Below are positions 41,589-50,413 of a stretch of DNA of 64,000 bases, in pieces. The DNA is from Ignavibacteriota bacterium (GTDB lineage Bacteria; Bacteroidota; Ignavibacteria; Ignavibacteriales; Melioribacteraceae): NCBI GenBank assembly GCA_002698995.1, contig PAAX01000011.1:62001-126000 (forward strand), in the 5' to 3' direction. A program made the position numbers and the translations under genes. The number at the start of each line of letters is the position of its first letter. The stretch's first letter is position 1. The notes under the pieces were generated by a model. It ran no database searches. It saw nothing but the letters and a program-made list of their open reading frames with translations, and was not told where the DNA came from.

Positions 41589-43049
41589 ATGGATACATGG
41601 AAATGGGAAATTAAGAACCATGAATATTTAGAAAGAACTATCAAGCGATGTAAAGAAAACAAAATACTATTACCTACATTTGAACAGCTTAAACATCCTC
41701 ACAAAATCCCAAAAGAGATACAAGAAAAATTAAAATCTATAGGTCTCCAAGATGTTCATCCTCTAAATCTTTTTAGAATTAATTGGAATAACAATCCGAA
41801 TGACGGGTCAATCGGCGGAATTAATTATTTAGAAATTCCCAAGGAAATAACCGGAGTTAAAGCAAGAATAATAGGCTTGGTTGGCAAACACTTTCCAACC
41901 GGTGCTCATAAAGTCGGCGCTACATATGGATGTCTTGCACCTTACTTGGTTACAGGAAGATTCGATCCAGAATACCATAAAGCTGTCTGGCCGTCAACCG
42001 GAAATTACTGTCGCGGCGGTGCTTTCAATTCTGCTTTACTTACAGTTCATGCTGTTGCAATTCTTCCGGAAGAAATGAGTCAAGAGAGATTTGATTGGCT
42101 AAAAAATATTGGTTCGGAAGTATACGCAACTCCCGGATGTGAAAGCAACGTAAAAGAGATTTATGATAAATGTCACGAACTAGAAGCGGAAAGTGATGAA
42201 TACCTTATATTCAACCAATTTGATCAATTCGGAAATCCAATCTGGCACTATGAAATTACGGGAAATACGATTGATGAATTATTCAATCAAATAAAAGAAA
42301 AAGATCAACGTTTATCAGCTTATGTAAGTGCAACCGGATCTGCCGGTACAATTGCTGCTGGTGATTATCTTAAAAAAGTTTATCCACACATGAAGGTACT
42401 TGCTTCCGAAGCTTTACAATGTCCAACTTTATTAATGAATGGTTTCGGCGGGCATAGAATAGAAGGAATTGGCGATAAACACGTTCCATGGATTCACAAT
42501 GTTAAAAATACAGATGCTGTTTGTGCAATTGATGATGAAGATCCTTTGAGAATATTGAGACTCTTCAACGAAAAAGAAGGTCATAATTATTTAAGAAAGC
42601 TTGGTGTAAAAGAAGAGATCGTTTCTCGTCTGCCTGAACTTGGAATCTCATGTATCAGTAATTTAATCAGTGCGATTAAACATGCAAAATATTATGAGCT
42701 AACCGAAAACGATGTGATATTCACTATTTTTACTGACTCCGCAGACCTTTATCAATCCAGGTTAAAGGAAATGAACGAAGCATGGGGAAGTTACAGCGAA
42801 ACACAAGCTGCGATTGATTGGAACAGTGTTATCAAACATCAAGGAATTGATTACTTTAAAGAATTGAATTATTATGATAAGAAGAGCATTCATAATCTTA
42901 AATATTTTACCTGGGTTGAGCAGCAAGGTAAAGAGGTTGAAGAACTGAATGCTCAGTGGTATGATGAAAATTATTGGAATGAAAGATTTTCAATCGTTCC
43001 AGAGTGGGATAAACTTATAGATGAATTTAATAAAGAAGTCGGATTGTAA
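41589..43049 (+). CDS. Fold-type II PLP enzyme, TrpB-motif, purine cluster
   Basis: A 486-residue PLP enzyme. KHFPTGAHKVGATYG puts the probable Schiff-base Lys108 in a TGAHK setting like tryptophan synthase beta. PSTGNYCRGGAFNSALL follows as the substrate Asn/Ser loop, and ATGSAGTIAAGDYL (about 250-263) is the phosphate-binding glycine loop of the cysteine-synthase fold. It is clearly not YgeX, the ~400-residue diaminopropionate ammonia-lyase usual in YgeW/YgeY clusters. It may take YgeX's place in turning the terminal amino acid into keto acid and ammonia, but the reaction is not shown by sequence. First gene of the plus arm. Confidence 0.72.
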   Translation: MDTWKWEIKNHEYLERTIKRCKENKILLPTFEQLKHPHKIPKEIQEKLKSIGLQDVHPLNLFRINWNNNPNDGSIGGINYLEIPKEITGVKARIIGLVGKHFPTGAHKVGATYGCLAPYLVTGRFDPEYHKAVWPSTGNYCRGGAFNSALLTVHAVAILPEEMSQERFDWLKNIGSEVYATPGCESNVKEIYDKCHELEAESDEYLIFNQFDQFGNPIWHYEITGNTIDELFNQIKEKDQRLSAYVSATGSAGTIAAGDYLKKVYPHMKVLASEALQCPTLLMNGFGGHRIEGIGDKHVPWIHNVKNTDAVCAIDDEDPLRILRLFNEKEGHNYLRKLGVKEEIVSRLPELGISCISNLISAIKHAKYYELTENDVIFTIFTDSADLYQSRLKEMNEAWGSYSETQAAIDWNSVIKHQGIDYFKELNYYDKKSIHNLKYFTWVEQQGKEVEELNAQWYDENYWNERFSIVPEWDKLIDEFNKEVGL

Positions 43050-43092
43050 TTTATAAACAGTTAAAACGGTTAGAACGCATCTACTTTTACAT

Positions 43093-43118
43093 TAACCCAC
43101 GGATTAATCCGTGGGTTA
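43093..43118 (+). repeat. 26-bp perfect palindrome, family A
   Basis: TAACCCACGGATT followed by its exact reverse complement forms a 26-bp palindrome in the 84-base gap between the PLP and amidohydrolase genes. A degenerate relative is at 53031-53058; both are preceded by ACGGTTA about 20-30 nt upstream. A REP-like element that could also attenuate transcription. Confidence 0.85.
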
Positions 43119-43133
43119 GCAGGGTTTCAATAA

Positions 43134-44576
43134 ATGAAAAGAATAACAAACATATTCATCAACACAAAAGGAAATAAACTTCGATTAGCCGAAGTTGTTT
43201 TCGCTGATAAAATAACAGAAATTAATTTTCTTTCAAATGAATTTGATTGGAACGATGTAAAAGATAAAAACTCACTCGATGAATTTAAGTCGCAAAACAA
43301 AAATGAAAGCGAAGCAAAAAATTTAATCGATGGTAATTTTTGTTTGTTAATGCCCGGCGCAATTGATCCTCACGTACATTTCGATACTCCCGGATTTGAA
43401 TTTAGAGAAGATTTTGAACACGCATCGACTGCCGCAGCTTACGGTGGAGTAACAACTATAATAGATATGCCTTGTACTTCCCTTCCTCCGGTTACTGATA
43501 TTGAGAACTTCAAAACAAAATTAGAGGTAGTAAAAAGCCGAAGCTTAATTGATTTTGCTTTTTGGGGCGGAGTGCGCAGACAAGATTTTGATGATTTACA
43601 AAAATTAGAAAAACAAATTATTGAATTATCCGAAGCCGGAGTTGCAGGATATAAAGTTTACGTTATTTCCGGAATGGAAGAATTTTCCGATTTAACTTAT
43701 GAACAGATTGAACAAGCTGCTCAAATCATAAAGCAAACCGGCAAGCCGATGGCAGTTCACGCGGAAGATAAATCGCTGGTAGTTTCAAGAAGAGAAGCAT
43801 TTCAAAAAGAAAATAAAGACAGTTGGAAAGAATACTGCATTGCAAGAGATGTTGAATCGGAGCAAAAAGCTATTGAACAGATAAAGAACATATCTGAGAA
43901 AACCGGTTGCAGAATTCACATCGTTCATCTGAGCTCTAAAGCGGGAATGGAAATAATCCGAACTGCAGCTAAAGAAAACATTAAACTTACATCTGAAACT
44001 TGTCCGCATTATTTGTATTTCACGCAAGGCGATTTTGAAAACGTAAAGATTAGGAATTTCTTAAAGACTGCTCCACCGGTAAAGTTTGAGGAAGATCAAA
44101 ATGAGTTGTGGAAAGCTTTAAAAAATAATGAATTAGAATTTGTAACAACAGATCACGCTGGATGCAATCCAGATGAAGAAAAGACATCAGATAATTTTTG
44201 GCAAGTATACGGCGGCATTCCAGGAGTTGAACATCGTGTTCCGTTTTTGTTTAGTGAAGGTTTTATGAAAAACAGATTAACACTTGAACAGACAATAAAA
44301 TTGTTATCGACAAATGCAGCAAAGTTTTTTAATCTTGCGGATAAAGGTGAATTATCGGAAAATAAAGATTCTGATTTTACATTAATTGATTTATGGAATT
44401 CACAAGTTATTTCCGCTGATAACATGCATAGCAAAGGAAAGTACACACCTTTTGATGGTGTTACTTTCAATGCTGTTGTAAAGAATACGTATTTAAGAGG
44501 TGAAGAAATTATGAATCGAGATAAAAATACATTTGGTAAAATTGGTTACGGAAGGTTTGTTGAAATAAAACCCTAA
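43134..44576 (+). CDS. Cyclic amidohydrolase (allantoinase / dihydropyrimidinase / dihydroorotase type)
   Basis: A 480-residue TIM-barrel amidohydrolase. The metal ligands are visible: PGAIDPHVHFDTPG (about residues 75-88), carbamylated Lys in AGYKVYVIS (about 180), HAED, IVHLSSKAG and TTDHAGCNPDEE. FEHASTAAAYGGVTTIIDMP and SETCPHYLYFTQGDF resemble allantoinases most. In YgeW-YgeY-SsnA clusters a HydA/HyuA-type hydantoinase occupies this place and is expected to open a cyclic ureide from the purine ring. The exact substrate (allantoin, hydantoin or other ureide) is inference. About 90 nt of repeat separates it from ssnA. Confidence 0.87.
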   Translation: MKRITNIFINTKGNKLRLAEVVFADKITEINFLSNEFDWNDVKDKNSLDEFKSQNKNESEAKNLIDGNFCLLMPGAIDPHVHFDTPGFEFREDFEHASTAAAYGGVTTIIDMPCTSLPPVTDIENFKTKLEVVKSRSLIDFAFWGGVRRQDFDDLQKLEKQIIELSEAGVAGYKVYVISGMEEFSDLTYEQIEQAAQIIKQTGKPMAVHAEDKSLVVSRREAFQKENKDSWKEYCIARDVESEQKAIEQIKNISEKTGCRIHIVHLSSKAGMEIIRTAAKENIKLTSETCPHYLYFTQGDFENVKIRNFLKTAPPVKFEEDQNELWKALKNNELEFVTTDHAGCNPDEEKTSDNFWQVYGGIPGVEHRVPFLFSEGFMKNRLTLEQTIKLLSTNAAKFFNLADKGELSENKDSDFTLIDLWNSQVISADNMHSKGKYTPFDGVTFNAVVKNTYLRGEEIMNRDKNTFGKIGYGRFVEIKP

Positions 44577-44647
44577 CCGCAAAGTCGCTAAGACGCAAAG
44601 GGATTACTTAAATCTATTTTTTCTTTGCGCCTCTGCGTCTCTGCGGT
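44576..44647 (+). repeat. Imperfect inverted repeat of the GCAGAGACGC type
   Basis: Two 25-bp arms (44576-44600 and 44623-44647), ACCGCAAAGTCGC... and ...GCGTCTCTGCGGT, pair with five mismatches around a 22-bp centre. This rRNA-unrelated motif (CCGCAGAGACGCAGAG) recurs in many unrelated bacterial genomes. Reading through it gives a spurious N-terminus for the downstream gene. Confidence 0.85.
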
Positions 44648-44666
44648 AAATCTTTATGAGAGTATT

Positions 44667-45989
44667 ATGAAAATAAAAAACGCTTGGATTTGCAGTGTAA
44701 AAAGTAATTCAATCACTCCCGTTTTCGGTGACATAATTTTATCCGATGGTAAAATTAAAGAGATAAAAAAGAAAAACTGGAACGATTACTTAAATAGTAA
44801 AACTAAAAGTGAAATAAACTCATACGATGCTAAAGGAAAAGTAGTCACGATTCCCAATGTAAATTTTCACGAACACATTTATTCTCGTTTGGCAAAAGGT
44901 TTACCGATAAGCGGAGCAACAAACAACTTCATCAATATTCTAAAAAATCTTTGGTGGAAACTCGATCATGCACTCGATAATGAAATGACAAAAGCATCCG
45001 CAGAAATGGCAGCACTTGAATCAATTAAAAATGGCGTTACTTATATTTTCGATCATCATGCTTCTCCGAGTAATACAATTGGAAGCTTGGATATAATAGG
45101 CGATGTACTTCGTGAAAGAAAATTAAAAGGTGTTCTTGCTTTCGAAACATCGGATAGAAACGGTGAATTTCTAAAGACTGAAGCTATAATTGAAAATAGT
45201 TCGAGAATCGATTTTGATGATAATGATATAAAGTATTTGTTCGGACTTCACGCTTCCTTCACACTAAAGAACGATACACTAAAAACAGTATCTGATTTTA
45301 TAAATGAAAACGATTTAGGAATTCATATACACTTATGTGAAGATCCCGCCGATAGAAAAATAAGTAAAGATAAATTCGGTAATCTTCCTTTAACACGATT
45401 AATAAAATTCAATCTTCTTAACGATAAGAGTATCGTATCACACGCAATTCATTTAACTAAATCCGAGTATAAAAAGATTTACGATCACGGAAGCGCCATT
45501 GCCTTCAATCCGGATTCGAACCTTAATAACTCAGTTGGAATTCCGGATTTTAAAAACATTTCTCAAGATCAAATTATGCTTTGCAGCACTGATGGGATGC
45601 ATGCTAATCCGGCAAAAACTTTGAAGACATTCTTTCTGCTGATGAGACATTCCGGGTTGTCTTCTGAAGAAGCATTTGAACGAGTTATAATAACTTACTT
45701 CAACCAAATAAAATTTGTTAAAAAGTTTTTTCCCGATTATACTACTCTTAATAAAAATGACAAAGCTGATTTTATAATTTGGGATTATGTGCCTCCTACT
45801 CCTTTCAACAAGAATAACTTTTGGGGACATTACATTTACGGTATTCTTGAAAGTCAAGTTTCATCAACAATGAAAGATGGTAGGTTTTTGATGAAAGAAA
45901 AAAAACTAATTGGTGTTAACGAATCAGAAATTCAAAAAGAAATATATAAACAAGGTGAAAGATTATTCAAAGAATTCAAAAAGTTGTGA
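44667..45989 (+). CDS. ssnA: SsnA-type putative aminohydrolase
   Basis: A 440-residue amidohydrolase from ATG 44667; earlier in-frame codons lie in the repeat. NVNFHEHIYSRLAKGL (about residues 55-70; HxH replaced by HEH as in SsnA), NILKNLWWKLDHALD, YIFDHHASPSNTIGSLD, FETSDRNGE, the GIHIHLCED metal site, and LCSTDGMHANP carry the SsnA pattern throughout. SsnA belongs to the purine/selenium-hydroxylase cluster known from enterobacteria and clostridia and is related to cytosine/guanine deaminases and chlorohydrolases. It is predicted to deaminate or open a purine-derived intermediate. It is 8 nt from the ygeY-like gene. Confidence 0.9.
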   Translation: MKIKNAWICSVKSNSITPVFGDIILSDGKIKEIKKKNWNDYLNSKTKSEINSYDAKGKVVTIPNVNFHEHIYSRLAKGLPISGATNNFINILKNLWWKLDHALDNEMTKASAEMAALESIKNGVTYIFDHHASPSNTIGSLDIIGDVLRERKLKGVLAFETSDRNGEFLKTEAIIENSSRIDFDDNDIKYLFGLHASFTLKNDTLKTVSDFINENDLGIHIHLCEDPADRKISKDKFGNLPLTRLIKFNLLNDKSIVSHAIHLTKSEYKKIYDHGSAIAFNPDSNLNNSVGIPDFKNISQDQIMLCSTDGMHANPAKTLKTFFLLMRHSGLSSEEAFERVIITYFNQIKFVKKFFPDYTTLNKNDKADFIIWDYVPPTPFNKNNFWGHYIYGILESQVSSTMKDGRFLMKEKKLIGVNESEIQKEIYKQGERLFKEFKKL

Positions 45990-45997
45990 GATGATTT

Positions 45998-47185
45998 ATG
46001 GAAAACATTGCAAAAGAAGTAAACAAGTTAGCTGAAAAGTATCAAGATTATACTGCGGAAAACTTATCGAAGTTAATTCAAAAAAAATCACTAAGCACTC
46101 AAGAAAAAGATGCGGCTGATGAATTACAGATTCAAATGAAAGAAGCCGGATTTGACGAAGTTAGAATTGACAAGCTCGGCAACGTTATCGGCAGAATAGG
46201 AAACGGTAAAAAAATAATTGCAATCGACGGACACATCGATACAGTCGATATGGGAAATTTAGATAACTGGGATTTCGATCCTCTTGGCGGAGAAATTAAA
46301 GACGGATTTGTTCACGGGAGAGGGAGCGTTGACCAAAAAGGGGGTCCAGTTGCAGCAGTAACTGCAGGTAAAATAGTCAAGGACCTTGGTCTTACAAATG
46401 ATATAACTTTATACGTAACCGGAACAGTTATGGAGGAAGACTGCGATGGCTTGTGTTGGAAGTATCTGGTTGAAGAAGAAAATCTAAAACAGGATGCCGT
46501 GATTATTACAGAGCCGACAAATTTAAATATTTATCGCGGTCATCGCGGAAGAGTGGAAATGAATGCTGAGTTCTTTGGAGTTTCTTCTCACGGTTCGGCA
46601 CCGGAACGAGGGAAGAATGCAATTTATATGGCATCTAAAGCAGCTCTTGAAATTGAAAAACTTCATGAACGATTAGACACTGATGAATTCCTTGGTAAAG
46701 GAAGCATAACTGTAACAGAGTTTCTTTCAAACAGTCCATCACTCTGCGCAGTATCCGATTATGCTAAAATTCATATGGATCGCAGATTAACTTGGGGTGA
46801 AGACCGGGAATTAGCTATTTCTCAAGTAAATGAAATTATAAAAGATATGAAAGCAAAAGCCTTCTTACTTGATTATAAAACAAAAGCTTACACCGGTTTT
46901 GAATACGGAATGGAAAAATATTATCCGACTTGGAAACTTGAAGAAGATCATCCGTTGGTTCTAAAAGGGGTTGATGTTTACAAACAATTATTTGAAGCTG
47001 ATCCGAAAGTTGATAAGTGGACGTTCTCAACAAACGGTGTAACGATAAATGGATATTACAAAATCCCTACAATCGGATTTGGTCCCGGCAATGAAGTTTT
47101 AGCACACGCACCAAACGAGAAAGTACCGGTTGAACATTTGGTAAAAGCATCAGCGTTCTATGCTTTGTTTGCTATGAGTTATTGA
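45998..47185 (+). CDS. ygeY: YgeY-type M20 metallohydrolase
   Basis: A 395-residue peptidase M20 family protein. Zinc ligands are in AIDGHIDTVDMG (about residues 73-84), GRGSVDQKGGPVAA (about 107-120), VMEEDCDG (catalytic Glu, about 147-154) and ITEPTNLNIYRGHRGR (about 169-184), with the last His in VLAHAPNE near the end. These strings match the YgeY selenium-metabolism-linked hydrolase rather than ArgE or DapE. It probably cleaves an amide (formyl, carbamoyl or amidino-type) bond in a purine-breakdown intermediate in the cytoplasm. Part of the ssnA-ygeY unit; repeats follow. Confidence 0.93.
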   Translation: MENIAKEVNKLAEKYQDYTAENLSKLIQKKSLSTQEKDAADELQIQMKEAGFDEVRIDKLGNVIGRIGNGKKIIAIDGHIDTVDMGNLDNWDFDPLGGEIKDGFVHGRGSVDQKGGPVAAVTAGKIVKDLGLTNDITLYVTGTVMEEDCDGLCWKYLVEEENLKQDAVIITEPTNLNIYRGHRGRVEMNAEFFGVSSHGSAPERGKNAIYMASKAALEIEKLHERLDTDEFLGKGSITVTEFLSNSPSLCAVSDYAKIHMDRRLTWGEDRELAISQVNEIIKDMKAKAFLLDYKTKAYTGFEYGMEKYYPTWKLEEDHPLVLKGVDVYKQLFEADPKVDKWTFSTNGVTINGYYKIPTIGFGPGNEVLAHAPNEKVPVEHLVKASAFYALFAMSY

Positions 47186-47202
47186 TTAGAAATAGAACAA
47201 AT

Positions 47203-47356
47203 TTCCGTCGGTTTTAACCGACGGAATACAAACACACTTAAATATAATTGGGCTTTAGCCCCATAATGCAATCTTGAATGGGACTAAAGTCCATATAGAT
47301 TGGAAATATTTTCTCCGTCCACTTGGCATAGCCATCCCTAAGGGAGAAGTGGACGG
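47203..47356 (+). repeat. Array of short palindromes between ygeY and ygeW
   Basis: Hairpins follow one another in this 203-base gap: TTCCGTCGGTT-TT-AACCGACGGAA (47203-47226), TTGGGCTTTAGCCCCA (47248-47263), ATGGGACTAAAGTCCAT (47279-47295), and CCGTCCACTT...AAGTGGACGG (47315-47356) enclosing smaller TGGC/GCCA and TCCCT/AGGGA hairpins. The same word families recur at 50258-50403. They are REP-like; no transposase is nearby. Confidence 0.88.
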
Positions 47357-47388
47357 CAATTAACTAAATTTTACATTTAGGAGCAACA

Positions 47389-48393
47389 ATGAATCTAAAA
47401 GGAAAGCACTTTTTAACTTGTGATGATTGGACAAAAGAAGAATTAGATGTTGTATTCAAAAGATCATTTGAATTAAAGAAAGAATTCTATGAAGAAAAAC
47501 CACATCTTTACCTTCCTCACAAAACTTTGTTTATGATTTTCTTTGAACAGTCAACCCGCACAAGAAACTCAATGGAAGCGGGAATGACACAACTCGGCGG
47601 TCATGCACACGATTTAACAGCCGATAAAATGCAATTATCACACGGCGAATCTGCAAAAGATACAGCAATAATTTTATCTAGAATGGGTCACGGAATTGCA
47701 TCTCGTAATTGCTTCTATGGAATTGGAGCTGATTACTTAGCAGAAATGTCAAAGCATTCTACAAAACCGATAATGTCATTACAAGATGATATTTATCATC
47801 CGTTTCAAGGACTTGCAGATTTAATGACAATATTTGAAAAATTCGGAAACGATCCGCGCGGATTAAAAGTAACAGTTTCATGGGCCTACGCAGATACACA
47901 CTCAAAACCTTTGTCAGTTCCACAGACACAAGCTTTACTTTTCCCGAGATTTGGAATCGATTTAACAATTGCTCATCCGAAAGAATTTCCTTTGAGCAAA
48001 AACATTGTTGAAAGAGCAAAGAAACGTGCAGACGAAAACGGGACTAAAATTAGTTTCACTAATAACATGGACGAAGCGTTTGAAGGTGCACATGTAGTTA
48101 TTCCTAAAAACTGGGGCGGTTTTGGAGCTTACGGTGTGCAGGAATATCTCGACAATGAAGACGAATGCAAAAAAGAAATGAAAGTAAATTTGGAAAAGTA
48201 TCACGATTGGATTTGTGATGATAGAAGAATAAAGTTAGCAGATAAAAATGTAAAACTTATGCACGCACTTCCGGCAGATAGAAATCACGAAGTAACAGAT
48301 GAAATTTTGGATGATCCAAATATTTCAGTGGTTTTTGACGAAGCAGAAAACCGACTGCATACTGCTAAAGCTATTATGTCTTTGACGATGTAA
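47389..48393 (+). CDS. ygeW: YgeW-type carbamoyltransferase
   Basis: A 334-residue aspartate/ornithine carbamoyltransferase-fold protein. The carbamoyl-phosphate motif is FFEQSTRTRNSMEAG (about residues 49-63), then DKMQLSHGESAKDTA (about 78-92), HPFQGLADLMTI (about 133-144), VSWAYADTHSKPLSVPQTQALL and MHALPADRNHEVTDEILD (the HCLP motif with Cys replaced by Ala). It is expected to run in the phosphorolytic direction on a carbamoylated product of ureide breakdown, giving carbamoyl phosphate. No carbamate kinase gene is in the window. AGGAG lies 7-8 nt before ATG. Confidence 0.92.
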   Translation: MNLKGKHFLTCDDWTKEELDVVFKRSFELKKEFYEEKPHLYLPHKTLFMIFFEQSTRTRNSMEAGMTQLGGHAHDLTADKMQLSHGESAKDTAIILSRMGHGIASRNCFYGIGADYLAEMSKHSTKPIMSLQDDIYHPFQGLADLMTIFEKFGNDPRGLKVTVSWAYADTHSKPLSVPQTQALLFPRFGIDLTIAHPKEFPLSKNIVERAKKRADENGTKISFTNNMDEAFEGAHVVIPKNWGGFGAYGVQEYLDNEDECKKEMKVNLEKYHDWICDDRRIKLADKNVKLMHALPADRNHEVTDEILDDPNISVVFDEAENRLHTAKAIMSLTM

Positions 48394-48400
48394 CCGATAG

Positions 48401-49654
48401 ATGAATAAAAATTATAAATATATATGCAAAGACTGCAACACAGAATTTGATTCTGCATTAATAGAATCAAAAATGATTTACCTATGTCCCGATTGCGGAA
48501 GCAGTAAAAAAAATACTCCACTAAAAGGTGTTCTTAAAATTGAACATGATTATGAAAGTCTAAAAGCTAATTACAGTAAAGACAAATTACTTAGTATAAC
48601 AGCCGGTAAAATATGGGATTATCCTGATCTTTGGCCGATTGATTTTAATAAGATTGATAAAAATGATTTAGAAAAATTATCACTTCCCTCAAATCAAATA
48701 TTGAGATATAATGTTGATGGAAGAGAACTTTCTTTTCAAGATGAAACTAGAAATCCAACTTATTCATACAAAGACCGTGCATCAATTTTAGTCGCACTTA
48801 AAGCCAAAGAACTCGGTATAAATGAAATTGCTGCAGCTTCTACCGGAAACGCCGGTTCTTCGCTAGCGGGTATTTGTGCTAGACTTGGAATAACTTCACA
48901 CATCTTCGTTCCAAAAAACATTCCCGAAGCCAAACGCATCCAAATTCAATCATACGGCGCTAATATTTATGTAGTTGAAGGCGATTACGATCAAGCGTTT
49001 GATTTGTGTTTGGAAGTATCAACAAAGAATAATTGGTATAACAGAAACACGGCTTACAATCCGCTTACAATTGAAGGAAAGAAATCGGCAGCCTATGATG
49101 TTTTTATAAACACAAAAGGGAATCTGCCTGATTACATTTTTGTCCCGGTTGGTGATGGTGTTATTATGAGCGGAATTTACAAAGGTTTTCTTGAGTTGAA
49201 AATACTCGGCTTAATTGAAAGACTTCCAAAACTTATTGCAGTTCAAGCTGAAGGCAGTTGTGCAGTTGTTGATTTTATTTCTTCTAATAGATTTATATAT
49301 AAACCGGCAAATACAATTGCAGACAGCATCAGCGCGGGTGCTCCTCGGAATCTTTATATGGCAGTAAATGCAGTAAAAGAATCAAACGGATTTGGAATTA
49401 AAGTCAGCGATGATGAAATACTTTCTTCTCAAAAGATACTCGCTTATAAAACCGGTTTACTTGTTGAACCTTCGTGTGCTTCAACTTTTGCGGGTTATCA
49501 AAAGGTGAAAAACAAATTTGAAAAAGACGAAAAATTAATGTTGCTTATGACAGGCAGTGGTTTAAAGGATTTTGAGGCATTAAAAAAGTGGAATGAAAAG
49601 CTGTCTGTTAAAAGCAATAATGAATGGAAAAGTTTTTTGATTAAAGCTAGTTAA
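48401..49654 (+). CDS. Threonine-synthase-like fold-II PLP enzyme with zinc ribbon
   Basis: A 417-residue enzyme. An N-terminal zinc ribbon (Cys9, Cys12, Cys29, Cys32) precedes a PLP domain with Lys124 in NPTYSYKDRAS, the ASTGNAGSSLAG substrate loop and PVGDGVIMSGIYKGF as phosphate loop. This is the layout of threonine synthase-like and 2-aminoacrylate-type lyases. True threonine synthase is unlikely here because no homoserine genes are near and the cluster is catabolic. It is 7 nt after ygeW and 0 nt before mocA. It may be the ammonia-lyase of this pathway, alone or together with the PLP enzyme at 41589. Confidence 0.75.
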   Translation: MNKNYKYICKDCNTEFDSALIESKMIYLCPDCGSSKKNTPLKGVLKIEHDYESLKANYSKDKLLSITAGKIWDYPDLWPIDFNKIDKNDLEKLSLPSNQILRYNVDGRELSFQDETRNPTYSYKDRASILVALKAKELGINEIAAASTGNAGSSLAGICARLGITSHIFVPKNIPEAKRIQIQSYGANIYVVEGDYDQAFDLCLEVSTKNNWYNRNTAYNPLTIEGKKSAAYDVFINTKGNLPDYIFVPVGDGVIMSGIYKGFLELKILGLIERLPKLIAVQAEGSCAVVDFISSNRFIYKPANTIADSISAGAPRNLYMAVNAVKESNGFGIKVSDDEILSSQKILAYKTGLLVEPSCASTFAGYQKVKNKFEKDEKLMLLMTGSGLKDFEALKKWNEKLSVKSNNEWKSFLIKAS

Positions 49655-50257
49655 ATGATGCACCACTCTATCACCGGAATAATTTTAACCGCCGGACTCT
49701 CCGGTAGAATGAACAGTTTTAAACCATTGTTAAAATTAAACAATGGTAAGACTTTCATTCAAAATATTGCTGGAAAACTTATACAAGTTTGTGATGAAGT
49801 AATAATTGTAACCGGATTTAAGTGTGAAGATATTGAAAATAATCTAGATGCAATTGAAAAACACGATAAGTTGAGATTTGTATTCAACGAAAATTATCAA
49901 TCGGGAATGTTTACGTCTCTTCAAGCAGGTTTAAGTGAAACAAATTCAAAATGGTTTCTATATCATTTTGTTGATCAACCAAGTTTACCGTCAAATTTTT
50001 ACTCTGAATTTATTGTACAAATTGATAAGCAATTTAACTGGATTCAACCAAAGTATAACAATAGAAAAGGTCATCCAATACTATTTGATGATTTCGTAAA
50101 GCATAAAATTCTAGAAATCAGTATAGATAAGACTTTGCGTGATGTTGCACGAGATACTTCAATCAATAAATATTTTTGGGAATGTGGTACAGAACTGATT
50201 TTTCAGGATATTGATTCTCCCGAAGATTATAAAAGGTCTAAGAATAACTTGACCTAA
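49655..50257 (+). CDS. mocA: Molybdenum cofactor cytidylyltransferase (MocA/YgfJ family)
   Basis: A 200-residue nucleotidyltransferase. IILTAGLSGRMNSFKPLL (about residues 9-26) is the CTP-binding signature (LxxGxSxRM...K), with FLYHFVDQPSLPS (about 107-119, the metal DxP) and KYNNRKGHPILFDD (about 130-143). It attaches CMP to molybdopterin to form the MCD cofactor needed by xanthine dehydrogenase-type enzymes, matching the two such enzymes in the cluster. It is the last gene of the plus arm and abuts the preceding gene. Confidence 0.9.
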   Translation: MMHHSITGIILTAGLSGRMNSFKPLLKLNNGKTFIQNIAGKLIQVCDEVIIVTGFKCEDIENNLDAIEKHDKLRFVFNENYQSGMFTSLQAGLSETNSKWFLYHFVDQPSLPSNFYSEFIVQIDKQFNWIQPKYNNRKGHPILFDDFVKHKILEISIDKTLRDVARDTSINKYFWECGTELIFQDIDSPEDYKRSKNNLT

Positions 50258-50403
50258 TGGGGTTAAAGCCCAATAATTTTCACCTAAATATTCCGTTGGC
50301 TAAAGCCGACGGCAATTATAATTCTCAATTCGCTATTCATTGTCTTCGCTTTTAAGCGACGGATAATAATTCAACAGAAGAACTAATTGGGACTTAGCCC
50401 CAT
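50258..50403 (+). repeat. Palindromic repeats at the junction of the convergent arms
   Basis: Hairpins TGGGGTTAAAGCCCA (50258-50272), CCGTTGGCTAAAGCCGACGG (50293-50312, one G-T), TCGCTT-TT-AAGCGA (50346-50359) and TGGGACTTAGCCCCA (50389-50403). The first, second and fourth are variants of words seen at 47203-47295. They lie exactly between mocA and the convergent XDH gene and may serve as terminators for both. No gene is seen in the gap. Confidence 0.87.
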
Positions 50404-50413
50404 TGCCAAACAC

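Noticed and set aside
47203-50403. Insertion sequence or CRISPR array
   Set aside because: The palindromes differ in sequence and spacing, there are no regular spacers, and no transposase or cas gene is present.
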